Shown in pieces: positions 6,544 through 13,508 of a stretch of DNA of 13,508 nucleotides. The notes under the pieces were generated by a model. It had not been told where the DNA came from. It was given only the letters and a program-made list of their open reading frames with translations, and did not search any database. Position 1 is the stretch's first letter; each line of letters begins with the position of its first letter. The DNA is from an uncultured Muribaculaceae bacterium (lineage in GTDB: Bacteria > Bacteroidota > Bacteroidia > Bacteroidales > Muribaculaceae), in NCBI GenBank assembly GCA_910577465.1, contig CAJTMM010000030.1, positions 1-13,508 on the forward strand, in the 5' to 3' direction. The position numbers and the translations under genes are program-made.

Positions 6544-9500
6544 TTAAAATTGCAGATGCAGTGTCTCGGGTGTGCGTACGCGCGGTTTCAGCTCGCCCCC
6601 GGTCAGGTAGCAGTCGCGGTCGCTACCGGTGATCATAGCGGCACCGGCACGGGCTGTGGCGGGGTCGGTGAGGGCGGTATGCCACGACTGTTGCACCGGA
6701 TCATATACAAGCACATTGGGGTTGAACCGGTACCATTCTATAGGATGTGCCAGATAATCGGGCGCCTGATTGCGCAGGGCGTCGAGGAATATATCCTTGT
6801 TCACGCCGCCTGTGGCTGCTATGGTGCCGTCGGAGAGGGTGCAGATACTGCCGCCGCCGAGCGATATGCTCTCGCCTGTGCTGTCGGTGGGGGCAGGGAG
6901 GGTGCGCCATTTGTTTTCCGACGGGGTGTAGCATAGCCCGTCCACCTCCAGTGTGGCTTCCTTGCCGCTGTGCTTGGGCGCGAAACCGCCCCATAGGTAC
7001 AGGCAGCCTTCGCCGTCGGCGCCTTTGCTTGCCGCGGTCATCACGGGTTGCACACGAGGATTGCCCGGCATGGAGCGCAGTTTGCGCCATTTGGGTTCCT
7101 GACTGTCGAGGTCCATGCTCCACAGTTGCGTCGATGGGGTGCCGTCAACGTTTCCACCGGCGACATATATGGTGTTGCCTATGGTTGTGGCTGCGAGATT
7201 GTCGATGGTCACGGGCAATGAGGGCAGGGGTGCTATGACCGGATTCCCATTCTCGAATGTTAGTTTCATTACCGTGTTGAGAGAGCGGGAGTCGGTGGTG
7301 CCGCCAATCATCACCATGGCTTCAGGCAGCATGGCGGTGGCTCCGTATGCCATGGCTTCGGGCAGGCTACCTGCGCGTTGCCATTGCATGGTGGCAGGGT
7401 CGGCGGTATATATACCTTTGTAGAATTTCTTTTGGGCTCCGGCGGCAAATGGGGTGGCGGTTGGAAAATTGCATCCGCCGGCAATCACGAGTTTACCGTC
7501 GAGCATTCCGGCGAAGGGTGCCGATATGCCGTATTCCAGTCCCGGTTCCATATCGAAGTCGGCGGCGTTGTCCACTTCAGTCTTGAATGTCGATGCGGGC
7601 AGTCCCTCGCCGTTGACAAGGTTGGCGCGTGTGAACGGCTGCCAGCCGTAGCGCACGAAACGCGGTTTCTTGATATCCATATTGGTCAGTTTTATTACAT
7701 TATTGTCTAAAATCTCGGCGGTGGCGGGTAGGTAAAGCCCGTCGGTTTCCGCTACTTCAAATGTGCGTAGCGGCATACCGTCGCTGCTCTTCAGGTTCTT
7801 GTCGCACGAGAATGTGAGGTACACCGCGCCGTTTTTGGCTACGGCACTGCGTATTTCAGGGCCGCTTGGTGTCACATCGGTCATTCCGTAGGTGTGGAAC
7901 AATGCCTGTCGAGCCATGCGCTCTCCCACCTCGCGTTTGCGCGTGGGATGCACGTCGAGCGAGTCGCCTGAATCGGAGGTCACGGACATGTGCACATCGG
8001 GTATCGATAGTGCCATGCGCCGCTGGCTGTCGCGGAACACCTGCCACGACGGGCGGTCTATGCTGCTAAGCTGTGCGTAATATATAGGCAGTGACGGATT
8101 GCGGAAATAGCGCCGCCAACTGTCGGCAAGCATGGGAAACAATCGTTCGTGCACCTCTGTGTTGTGTGCGTTAGATTCTCCCTGGTACCATATCACGCCG
8201 GCTATGTCGGGCTGTCCGAGCGGGCGTATGCCTGCCGAGAACAGGTAGCTCGGTTCGTAGGGGTGGCGGCCGTCGGGGTTGTTCTTGCGGGCGCGGCCCT
8301 GTGCCCATTTCTGTACGTAGTCGTTGCCGCGCCAGTCGATAAGTATCTCAGGTATTCCGGCTTCGAGGGTGTTTACGTCAATCCACGATTCGCATGGTGC
8401 TCCACCCACGGCATTGCTGATTATGCCTACCGGCACGTTGAGACTGTCGCGCAGGTTACGTGCGAAATGGTAGGCTACGGCTGAGAATTCTCCGGCGTTG
8501 TCCGGCGTGAGCTGCTGCCAGCGTGCCGGCTTGAAATGGTCGAGCCGGTTTATGGCGGCGACTGTGGCGCTGTCCCATGTCACGTCGTTGGTGCGTGCTA
8601 TTGCCCGCATATCCAGTACACGCAGCCATGGGTCGTTTATATTTGCCACGGTCTCCCTCCCTCCGGTACTTGCCGACAGTGGAAATTCCATGTTGCTCTG
8701 ACCGCTTGCCACCCACAGTTCTCCGGCAAGGATGTCCGTGAGCCGCAGCGTGTCGGTCCCGTCGGTTACGGTAAGTTCATATACCGGTCCGGTCACCAAC
8801 GGGGCTGTTACCGTTTGCCACCTGCCGCGGTTGTCGGCAGTGGTAGTGTACCTTGCCCCGCCTATGCTCACGGTTATTTTGCTTCCGGCGTTGGATATGC
8901 CGTTGATTCGCAGCGGGGTGTCGCGTTGGAGCACCATGCCGCTCTGATAGGTCATGGGCAGTTGCAGCCCGCCGTAGTTGCCGGTGATGCCGCAGTATGC
9001 TTCCAATGCGAGCAGACGGGCACCTTCGGCATCGGGATGTATGCCGTCGTGAAGCAGGTCCTGACGGTCGCGCAGCGGTTCGTTGAAGTCTATCAGCTCC
9101 ACGCCTTTGGCTCGTGCCACATCGGCTATAGCCCTCTGAAGTTTCAGCCGCCAGTCACGTGTGCCCGATTTAAACCGGTAGTGTGTTGCCTTGAGTGGCG
9201 TGAGAAGTGCTATGAGTATGCGTGTCTGTGGATTGACCTCGCGCAGTGAGTCTATGATTGCGCTGTAGTCGCTCACAAAGTCATCGCCATATTCCGGATA
9301 GTCGCGCGGGTCGGTATCGTTGACGCCGAGGTGTATCACTGCTATGTCGGGGCGGAATGCGAGTGCAGCCTTGAACTCACGCTGCTGCGTGTAGGGGCGG
9401 TGCCCCCGGCGTAGCAGCGTGGCTCCCGACAGTCCGAAATTGCCCACCTCGTAGCCATCGCCCAGCATCTGTTGCAGCTGTGCCGGATAGCATTCCCGGT

Positions 9501-9624
9501 CGCGGTCGGGGAGCAGATAGCCGTAGGTTATGCTGTTGCCCATGCATGCCACCTTGATTTTGCTGTCGTGGGCGTAAGTGAGCAGGGCAAGTATGCCCAC
9601 GGTCAGGGCGAGCAGTCGTTTCAT
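6544..9624 (-). CDS. Secreted SGNH esterase / sialate O-acetylesterase / permuted NanM mutarotase fusion, 1026 aa
   Basis: This exported protein probably removes O-acetyl groups from sialic acids and speeds the alpha/beta interconversion of the freed sugar in the periplasm. It has a signal peptide (1-18). The first SGNH hydrolase module (about 22-215) has GNSIT with Ser31, HLGVND with Asn102, and DGIHPD with Asp193/His196. A beta-sandwich (220-298) follows. The second esterase module is of the SASA type (about 300-575), with ASGQSNMEF (Ser310), WYQGES (480-484) and DVHP (Asp557, His559). The C-terminal kelch propeller (about 695-1026) has six GG doublets near 716, 774, 823, 879, 939 and 1009. 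Its opening, YGISAPFAGMLDGKLVIAGG, is typical of the cyclically permuted mutarotase family (TIGR03548) related to NanM. The two-esterase layout is known from Bacteroides and Tannerella EstA/NanS, whereas mutarotases are usually separate proteins. It lies 15 bases after the epimerase gene. Confidence 0.93.
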   Translation of the reverse strand: MKRLLALTVGILALLTYAHDSKIKVACMGNSITYGYLLPDRDRECYPAQLQQMLGDGYEVGNFGLSGATLLRRGHRPYTQQREFKAALAFRPDIAVIHLGVNDTDPRDYPEYGDDFVSDYSAIIDSLREVNPQTRILIALLTPLKATHYRFKSGTRDWRLKLQRAIADVARAKGVELIDFNEPLRDRQDLLHDGIHPDAEGARLLALEAYCGITGNYGGLQLPMTYQSGMVLQRDTPLRINGISNAGSKITVSIGGARYTTTADNRGRWQTVTAPLVTGPVYELTVTDGTDTLRLTDILAGELWVASGQSNMEFPLSASTGGRETVANINDPWLRVLDMRAIARTNDVTWDSATVAAINRLDHFKPARWQQLTPDNAGEFSAVAYHFARNLRDSLNVPVGIISNAVGGAPCESWIDVNTLEAGIPEILIDWRGNDYVQKWAQGRARKNNPDGRHPYEPSYLFSAGIRPLGQPDIAGVIWYQGESNAHNTEVHERLFPMLADSWRRYFRNPSLPIYYAQLSSIDRPSWQVFRDSQRRMALSIPDVHMSVTSDSGDSLDVHPTRKREVGERMARQALFHTYGMTDVTPSGPEIRSAVAKNGAVYLTFSCDKNLKSSDGMPLRTFEVAETDGLYLPATAEILDNNVIKLTNMDIKKPRFVRYGWQPFTRANLVNGEGLPASTFKTEVDNAADFDMEPGLEYGISAPFAGMLDGKLVIAGGCNFPTATPFAAGAQKKFYKGIYTADPATMQWQRAGSLPEAMAYGATAMLPEAMVMIGGTTDSRSLNTVMKLTFENGNPVIAPLPSLPVTIDNLAATTIGNTIYVAGGNVDGTPSTQLWSMDLDSQEPKWRKLRSMPGNPRVQPVMTAASKGADGEGCLYLWGGFAPKHSGKEATLEVDGLCYTPSENKWRTLPAPTDSTGESISLGGGSICTLSDGTIAATGGVNKDIFLDALRNQAPDYLAHPIEWYRFNPNVLVYDPVQQSWHTALTDPATARAGAAMITGSDRDCYLTGGELKPRVRTPETLHLQF

Positions 9625-9639
9625 GCGGTGTGGGTGTGG

Positions 9640-10824
9640 TTATAGAATCTCGTCGATAATCATCGAGCCCTTTATGAGCATACGGGGGATGTGGAACGGG
9701 CCTTTGAAGAGATTGCCCTTGGCGGGTTGAGCCACGCTGCCGTCGCGGTGCAGGTATCCGAACCATTCGCCGTACACGGGGTCGGGCAGATGCTCGTAGG
9801 TCCAGTCGTTGGCAAGCGCGTGCATCTCCAGATATTTCGGGTCGCCGGTGGCCTCGTAGGCATATAGGGTCGCTATCACCGCTTCGGTCTGCGGCCACCA
9901 GAATTTCATGTCTTGTGAATAGTCCTGTGCCGGGAAACCCTTGCAGTCGCGGAAATTGATTATTCCGCCGAACTCATTGTCCCAGCCCCATTCCCACGAC
10001 CAGTCGAGAATCTGCAGTGCCATGTTTTTGATGTTTTCGTCCCATCCCCGGTATTTCGATTCCTCGAGCAGGAACCATGCGGTCTCTATGCAGTGTCCGG
10101 GGTTGATTACGCGGCCGTTGAGTGTGTCTATCAGCTCGCCGTCGGGTCCCACCATCTCCAGCAGCGCCTTGAACTCGGGGTGGATGAAGTAGCGGCGCAG
10201 TGCGTCGATTGACTCATCAATCTGGGCGTCAAGCACCGGGTCGGATATGGCGTGGCGTATGCAGGCGGCGGTGTTGATGAGTATCATGGTTATCGAGTGG
10301 CCGCGTGCCGGCTGGGTCGGGAGATATTTAGGCTCGAGCACCCCGGGGGTGTTGATGAAGCGGCGTATGTTTTTGAACAGCTCGAGTGCCTTTTCGGCAT
10401 AGCTTCTGTCGCCGGTGGCTATGGCGTACTCGCTCATGGCTATGGCGGCGAAGCATTCCGAGAACACGTAGCGGCGTTTGCGCAGGGGCTTGCCGTCGGC
10501 TGTGACCTCGAAGTACATGCGTCCGTCCGTGTCAAAGCAATATTTCTCTATGAAGTCAAGGCAGCTGCGTGACATCTCCAGGTATTCCGGACGTTTGTCG
10601 ATATTGTTGTAGGCAAAGGCGTAGACGTAGCCGCAACGGCCTTGGAACCACACCGATTTGGTGCTGTCCATCAGGTTGCCTTTGCGGTCCACGCATGTGT
10701 ATACGCCGCCGTTCACTTCATCGCGGCCATGCTTGAGCCAGAATGGCAGAATGTTGTCCGTGAGGTCGGTACGGTAACGTTCACGGCAGCTCTTCAGATA
10801 CTCTTGTGTGTCGGTTCTCCACAT
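9640..10824 (-). CDS. AGE-type N-acyl-D-glucosamine 2-epimerase (ManNAc to GlcNAc), 394 aa
   Basis: This enzyme interconverts ManNAc and GlcNAc without phosphorylation, the second step of the Bacteroides-type sialic-acid route. It is an (alpha/alpha)6-barrel protein of the AGE/renin-binding-protein family and of typical length (394, usual 390-420). Visible signatures are FWLKHGRDEVNGGVY (29-42), WFQGR (59-63), RRYVFSECF (117-125), GHSI with His176, PGHCIETAW with His244 and Glu247, WWPQTEA (309-315), and GPFHIPR with His378. His244 and His378 match the two catalytic histidines of characterised AGEs (about 239 and 372 in the Anabaena enzyme). It has no signal peptide and is cytoplasmic. It starts 6 bases after the lyase stop, in the same operon. 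It replaces the NanK/NanE pair (kinase and 6-phosphate epimerase) of enteric bacteria. An acyl-glucosamine epimerase of related specificity cannot be excluded. Confidence 0.94.
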   Translation of the reverse strand: MWRTDTQEYLKSCRERYRTDLTDNILPFWLKHGRDEVNGGVYTCVDRKGNLMDSTKSVWFQGRCGYVYAFAYNNIDKRPEYLEMSRSCLDFIEKYCFDTDGRMYFEVTADGKPLRKRRYVFSECFAAIAMSEYAIATGDRSYAEKALELFKNIRRFINTPGVLEPKYLPTQPARGHSITMILINTAACIRHAISDPVLDAQIDESIDALRRYFIHPEFKALLEMVGPDGELIDTLNGRVINPGHCIETAWFLLEESKYRGWDENIKNMALQILDWSWEWGWDNEFGGIINFRDCKGFPAQDYSQDMKFWWPQTEAVIATLYAYEATGDPKYLEMHALANDWTYEHLPDPVYGEWFGYLHRDGSVAQPAKGNLFKGPFHIPRMLIKGSMIIDEIL

Positions 10825-10830
10825 GGCGGT

Positions 10831-11754
10831 TTATAATTTGTTGCAGCGTTCGAAGAAGTTAATTGACTCAAGCTCTGCCTTCATGGCAGTCTCCTCCTCG
10901 GCGGTGAGGTTGCGGAAGGGTGTGCGGTTGGGACCCAGGTCCAGACCTATGAGTTTCATTATGCGTTTGCCGCCTACGATGTTGCCACGGTAACGGCATA
11001 TCACGTTTATCACCTCCTGCGAGAAGTTCTGGTGGTCGCGGGCGGCTTCTATGTCACCGCGGTCCCAGGCTTCGATTATGGCTGTGAGCTCACGGCCGTT
11101 GTAGTTGGTGGTGCCGCCTATGCCGCCGCGGGCGCCCCCCATGGCAAGGCAGGGGAGTATCGTCTCGTCCTGTCCGTGGAGCATGTCGAATTTTCCTCCG
11201 GCATACAGTCGGCATTGGTTGTATTCGTACATGCTTTCAAACGTGTACTTTATGCCGGCGAAGTTGGGTACACGGCCGTCTACGGCTGCAAGCAGTTCGG
11301 TCATTGGCAGATATGCGCCGTTGAATGCCGGTATGTGGTAGTAGTAGAATGGCAGTTCGGGTGCGCCGGCGGCGATCTCTTCGATATATTTCACAAGTTC
11401 CTCCACACGTCCTATTTTGGGAAATGGGGGAGCCATCGCTCCTATGCCCCAGGCTCCGCATTCGGCGGCGTGGCGTGCGAGTTCGCGGCTCGAACGTGCG
11501 CAGCAGCTGCCCACGTGTACTATCACCTTGAAATCCTCGGGGGCTGCCTTGACCCACGTTTCGGTAAGGCGTTTGCGCTCTTCGTCGGTGAGCATGTAGC
11601 CTTCGCCCGACGAGCCGTTGATGAACACTCCTTTCAGTCCATTCTTCTTCAGCATGGCTGCATACGCGGGTATCGGTTCGTAATTCACATCGCCATTGGC
11701 GTGCATAGGTGTGAAGGGGGCGTCGATAAGTCCCTCTATCTTTTCAAATTTCAT
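10831..11754 (-). CDS. nanA: N-acetylneuraminate lyase, 307 aa
   Basis: This is a class I aldolase of the DHDPS/NAL TIM-barrel family that splits N-acetylneuraminate into ManNAc and pyruvate in the cytoplasm. The carboxylate-binding loop is NGSSGEG (46-52). The catalytic tyrosine is in FYYYHIP (Tyr139, equal to E. coli Tyr137), and the Schiff-base lysine is in FAGIKYT (Lys169, equal to E. coli Lys165). The GGTTNYNG segment lies near residue 217. The length is normal (E. coli 297). The YYYHIP and GIKYTF forms favour the sialic-acid lyase branch over DHDPS, and the epimerase and esterase neighbours agree. Bacteroides fragilis calls the equivalent gene nanL. It begins 41 bases after the permease stop, with a TTGAGAAT leader before the ATG. 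Confidence 0.95.
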   Translation of the reverse strand: MKFEKIEGLIDAPFTPMHANGDVNYEPIPAYAAMLKKNGLKGVFINGSSGEGYMLTDEERKRLTETWVKAAPEDFKVIVHVGSCCARSSRELARHAAECGAWGIGAMAPPFPKIGRVEELVKYIEEIAAGAPELPFYYYHIPAFNGAYLPMTELLAAVDGRVPNFAGIKYTFESMYEYNQCRLYAGGKFDMLHGQDETILPCLAMGGARGGIGGTTNYNGRELTAIIEAWDRGDIEAARDHQNFSQEVINVICRYRGNIVGGKRIMKLIGLDLGPNRTPFRNLTAEEETAMKAELESINFFERCNKL

Positions 11755-11795
11755 ATTCTCAATCGTTTTTGTATGGTTATGTTTATGTTTGTTGA

Positions 11796-13094
11796 TTACA
11801 TCTCCATGTTTTCGGCAGTGAGATTGTCCGTGCTTACGGCTTCCATATCCTTGTCGTCATATTTCGGACGGAGCACTATGAGCTGGAGCGCAAGTGCCAC
11901 CACAAGTAACCCGCCCATGAATGCAAAGCACATACCCAGACCTACCGACTCGGCAAGTCCGCCGAGAAGTTGGGTGGTGATAGCTCCCATTATCACTCCT
12001 ACGGAGTTCATGAAGCCGTATGCCATGGCGCGTTGGCGTGATGATACGAACTGGCACAGGATAGGCATATTGTTGGCATCGAACATGCCGAACCCTATGC
12101 CGAAAAACAGTCCGGCAAGTATCGAGAGCCATGCGTTGTGGGCAAGACCTATGAATACAAGCGCCGGTATCATCATGGCAAGCCCTATGGCGCTGGTATA
12201 TATGCGGCCGCGTACATTGCGTTTTACCCACCGGTCGCTTATGGGACCGCCGGTCATCACTCCTATGAAGCTCGATACGGCTATGGTGAGTGTTGCCATC
12301 GGGCCTGCCCATTCCATGCTCATGTTGAGGTTGTCGTGGAACAGTGTCGGTAGCCAGTTCTTTGTAGCCCATCCCGGTACCGAGCTGGATGCGAAGAAGA
12401 ACAATATTACCCAGAATGCCATGGTGCCGAATACGAATGTAAGTGACCTGACCACGGATTCGGAATTGCGTTTCTTCTCCGATGTTTTGCCTTGGGTGGT
12501 TTTCTGCGCGGTGTGACCCTCTTTCTCGTATAGCAGGAATATGAGCAGCACGGCATACGCCACACCTATTATGCCAAACCAATGGAATGTGGCTTGCCAT
12601 GACCATGTCCCCGCTACCATCGCACCGAATCCACCGAGTGCCTGACCGCAGTAAAGACCGGTCATGTGCAGACCTATTGCCAGTGAGCGGCTTTTGCCGG
12701 TAAAGAAATCGGCTATGAGGGATAACGCTGAGGGTATGTACAGTGCCTCGCTTACGCCCATTATGCCGCGAAGCCACATCAGTTCATTGAAACTGTCGCA
12801 GTAGCCCATGGCAAATGTAACGCCTGACCATACGCCTAAAGAACCTACTATGAGCCATTTGCGGCTTATGCGGTCGGCTACGGCTCCTGAGAAGGGGCTT
12901 GCTATGCCATAGACCCACAGAAATATTGCCATGAGCGCGCCGAATGCTTCGGCATTGCGTAGCGCGGGTATGTCCAGGGCTATGTTGCTTTGCATGGTCG
13001 ATAGCATCTGGCGGTCCATATAATTCAATAGTGCCACCACCCACAGCAGTGCCACCACTACCCACGGATAAAATTTCTTCTCTTGTATAGACAT
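11796..13094 (-). CDS. nanT: MFS permease, probable sialic-acid transporter
   Basis: This is a 432-residue, twelve-segment major facilitator protein of the inner membrane and the first gene of the operon. NYMDRQ (24-29) in the first membrane segment and the motif-A loop GAVADRISRKW (70-80) are typical of the anion:cation symporter branch. A second motif-A-like loop, GGPISDRWVKR, opens the second half. The central loop after the sixth segment is charged (Lys, Glu, Gln-rich), and the C-terminal tail is acidic and ends in NLTAENMEM. Substrate assignment rests on the operon: Bacteroides fragilis and Tannerella take up sialic acid through an MFS NanT encoded beside the lyase and epimerase. The family also carries hexuronates and other acids, so the specificity is inferred. 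The start follows a -7-like element by about 30 bases. Confidence 0.88.
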   Translation of the reverse strand: MSIQEKKFYPWVVVALLWVVALLNYMDRQMLSTMQSNIALDIPALRNAEAFGALMAIFLWVYGIASPFSGAVADRISRKWLIVGSLGVWSGVTFAMGYCDSFNELMWLRGIMGVSEALYIPSALSLIADFFTGKSRSLAIGLHMTGLYCGQALGGFGAMVAGTWSWQATFHWFGIIGVAYAVLLIFLLYEKEGHTAQKTTQGKTSEKKRNSESVVRSLTFVFGTMAFWVILFFFASSSVPGWATKNWLPTLFHDNLNMSMEWAGPMATLTIAVSSFIGVMTGGPISDRWVKRNVRGRIYTSAIGLAMMIPALVFIGLAHNAWLSILAGLFFGIGFGMFDANNMPILCQFVSSRQRAMAYGFMNSVGVIMGAITTQLLGGLAESVGLGMCFAFMGGLLVVALALQLIVLRPKYDDKDMEAVSTDNLTAENMEM

Positions 13095-13124
13095 GGTACA
13101 GATTTTGAGGTTTCAACAATTATG

Positions 13125-13132
13125 CAAATCTA
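13125..13132 (-). promoter_or_regulatory. -7-like element for the sialic-acid operon
   Basis: On the minus strand this reads TAGATTTG, matching TAnnTTTG, 30 bases upstream of the permease ATG. A clear -33 TTTG is absent at 19-21 bases, so activation by a regulator would be plausible. Confidence 0.4.
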
Positions 13133-13265
13133 CAATTTTTATTCCTAACCTGCATTCATACACCTGCAAAAATTGATTGTATTCGTTCGTATGGGTAATC
13201 CGGTCGTTTGTCGTGCCGGCTGCCTTGCATTTTAACTTTTCATGGAAATGCTTTGAATCCCGCTT

Positions 13266-13314
13266 CCCATGGGCAAAGTCGTGTATTTTAGGGTGCTGGG
13301 ATTGCTCCCGTGGG
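13266..13314. promoter_or_regulatory. Pair of CCCRTGGG palindromic sites, possible operators
   Basis: CCCATGGG (13266-13273) and CCCGTGGG (13307-13314) are both preceded by GCT or GCTT and lie 41 bases apart, about four helical turns. The second extends to CTCCCGTGGGAG. Two near-identical dyads on one face of the helix between divergent promoters would fit a dimeric regulator. This is inference from pattern alone. Confidence 0.3.
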
Positions 13315-13353
13315 AGGATTATTCTATGTTGTTTTAACGTACTTTAATAAATT

Positions 13354-13362
13354 GGGGGGGGG
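13354..13362. repeat. Homopolymer of nine G upstream of the right-edge gene
   Basis: Nine consecutive G residues follow ATT at 13351-13353 and end 19 bases before the -7-like TATTTTTG. The tract occupies the -33/spacer part of the predicted promoter, where a change in length would change promoter spacing. Confidence 0.6.
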
Positions 13363-13381
13363 TATTTTCCTCTTTTATATT

Positions 13382-13389
13382 TATTTTTG
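13382..13389 (+). promoter_or_regulatory. -7-like element for the right-edge gene
   Basis: TATTTTTG matches TAnnTTTG and leaves a leader of about 75 bases before the ATG at 13469. The nearest TTG-like -33 candidate (13351-13354) is 27 bases away, further than the usual 19-21. Confidence 0.35.
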
Positions 13390-13468
13390 TGAAATTATTA
13401 ATGGAAAAACACACTGTTTTTTTGCAATCCCATCAGCTATGAATAACCAATAAAATAATCTCCCAATC

Positions 13469-13508
13469 ATGAAAAAAGTATTGTTTGCATTGGCTTGCCT
13501 GCTGGCTT
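13469..13508 (+). CDS. Partial CDS, N-terminus of an exported protein
   Basis: An ATG at 13469 begins MKKVLFALACLLA and runs off the window. A Lys-Lys start followed by a hydrophobic run is the beginning of a Sec signal peptide, so the product is exported. It may become a lipoprotein, since a Cys lies in the run, but the cleavage site is outside the window. It is divergent from the sialic-acid operon, and in related bacteria such genes often encode sialidases or SusC/SusD-like (NanO/NanU) uptake proteins. Nothing in 13 residues decides this. Confidence 0.6.
   Translation, partial: MKKVLFALACLLA

Larger units (their letters stand above)
13095..13468. other. Divergent intergenic control region, 374 bases
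   Basis: No gene is apparent here. The region is AT-rich at both ends. It contains a minus-strand -7 element near the permease gene, two CCCRTGGG palindromes, a nine-G tract and a plus-strand -7 element before the gene at the right edge. A 9-base inverted pair, TGGGATTGC (13297-13305) and GCAATCCCA (13424-13432), spans the plus-strand promoter. It is the likely site of sialic-acid-responsive control, but no regulator is encoded in the window. Confidence 0.6.

Noticed and set aside
11032..12516. Long plus-strand open frame of 494 codons antisense to the lyase and permease genes
   Set aside because: It is the mirror of two well-recognised genes with conserved catalytic and membrane motifs. Its translation has no family pattern and mixes low-complexity runs. 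Long antisense frames are common in GC-rich genes.
11857..12777. Second minus-strand open frame of 306 codons inside the permease gene
   Set aside because: It is an out-of-frame shadow of the MFS gene, His/Arg-rich and without hydrophobic segments.
1..13508. tRNA, rRNA, CRISPR array, insertion sequence or toxin-antitoxin pair
   Set aside because: No cloverleaf-like segment, regularly spaced repeat, transposase motif or small paired genes were found on reading both strands by eye. A covariance-model search was not possible.

Overview
The window looks like the chromosome of a gut Bacteroidales bacterium, and the Muribaculaceae are the best guess. The evidence is the moderately high GC with AT-rich gaps, promoters that resemble the Bacteroidetes -7 consensus TAnnTTTG, start codons without clear Shine-Dalgarno sequences, and a sialic-acid gene set of the Bacteroides/Tannerella type (lyase, AGE-type epimerase, MFS carrier, two-domain O-acetylesterase). 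The family-level assignment is inference.

Left part (1-4805, all on the minus strand): a compact cassette of phage-like virion genes. In transcription order it holds a small acidic scaffold-like protein (4758-4420), a major capsid protein (4379-3090), a head-tail adaptor-like protein (3096-2551), a portal protein (2517-1087), an unrecognised 137-residue protein with its own apparent promoter (1000-587), a connector-like helical protein (539-84), and the first 31 codons of another overlapping gene that runs off the left edge. No integrase, repressor, terminase or lysis gene is visible. The cassette starts in a short divergent promoter region shared with the housekeeping gene birA. It could be the edge of a prophage, a decayed remnant, or a domesticated particle cassette.

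Middle (4835-5729): birA, a biotin-protein ligase without the N-terminal DNA-binding domain, on the plus strand. A 13-bp perfect-stem hairpin separates it from the convergent operon to its right.

Right part (13132 down to 5753, minus strand): a tight five-gene sialic-acid utilisation operon. The order is MFS sialic-acid permease, N-acetylneuraminate lyase, AGE-type N-acyl-D-glucosamine 2-epimerase, a 1026-residue secreted three-module protein (SGNH esterase, sialate O-acetylesterase, cyclically permuted NanM-type kelch mutarotase), and a cytoplasmic creatininase-family metallo-amidohydrolase. The inferred pathway is periplasmic removal of O-acetyl groups and anomer conversion, transport across the inner membrane, cleavage to ManNAc and pyruvate, and epimerisation to GlcNAc. 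The role of the creatininase-like enzyme is not explained by the known pathway.

Right edge (13095-13508): a 374-base divergent intergenic region carrying two CCCRTGGG palindromic sites, a nine-G homopolymer and -7-like elements on both strands, followed by the first 13 codons of a plus-strand gene for an exported protein.

The most noteworthy points are the birA-linked virion cassette, the esterase-esterase-mutarotase fusion, the creatininase homologue inside a sialic-acid operon, and poly-G tracts at two control or spacer positions of that locus. No tRNA, rRNA, CRISPR array or insertion sequence was seen.
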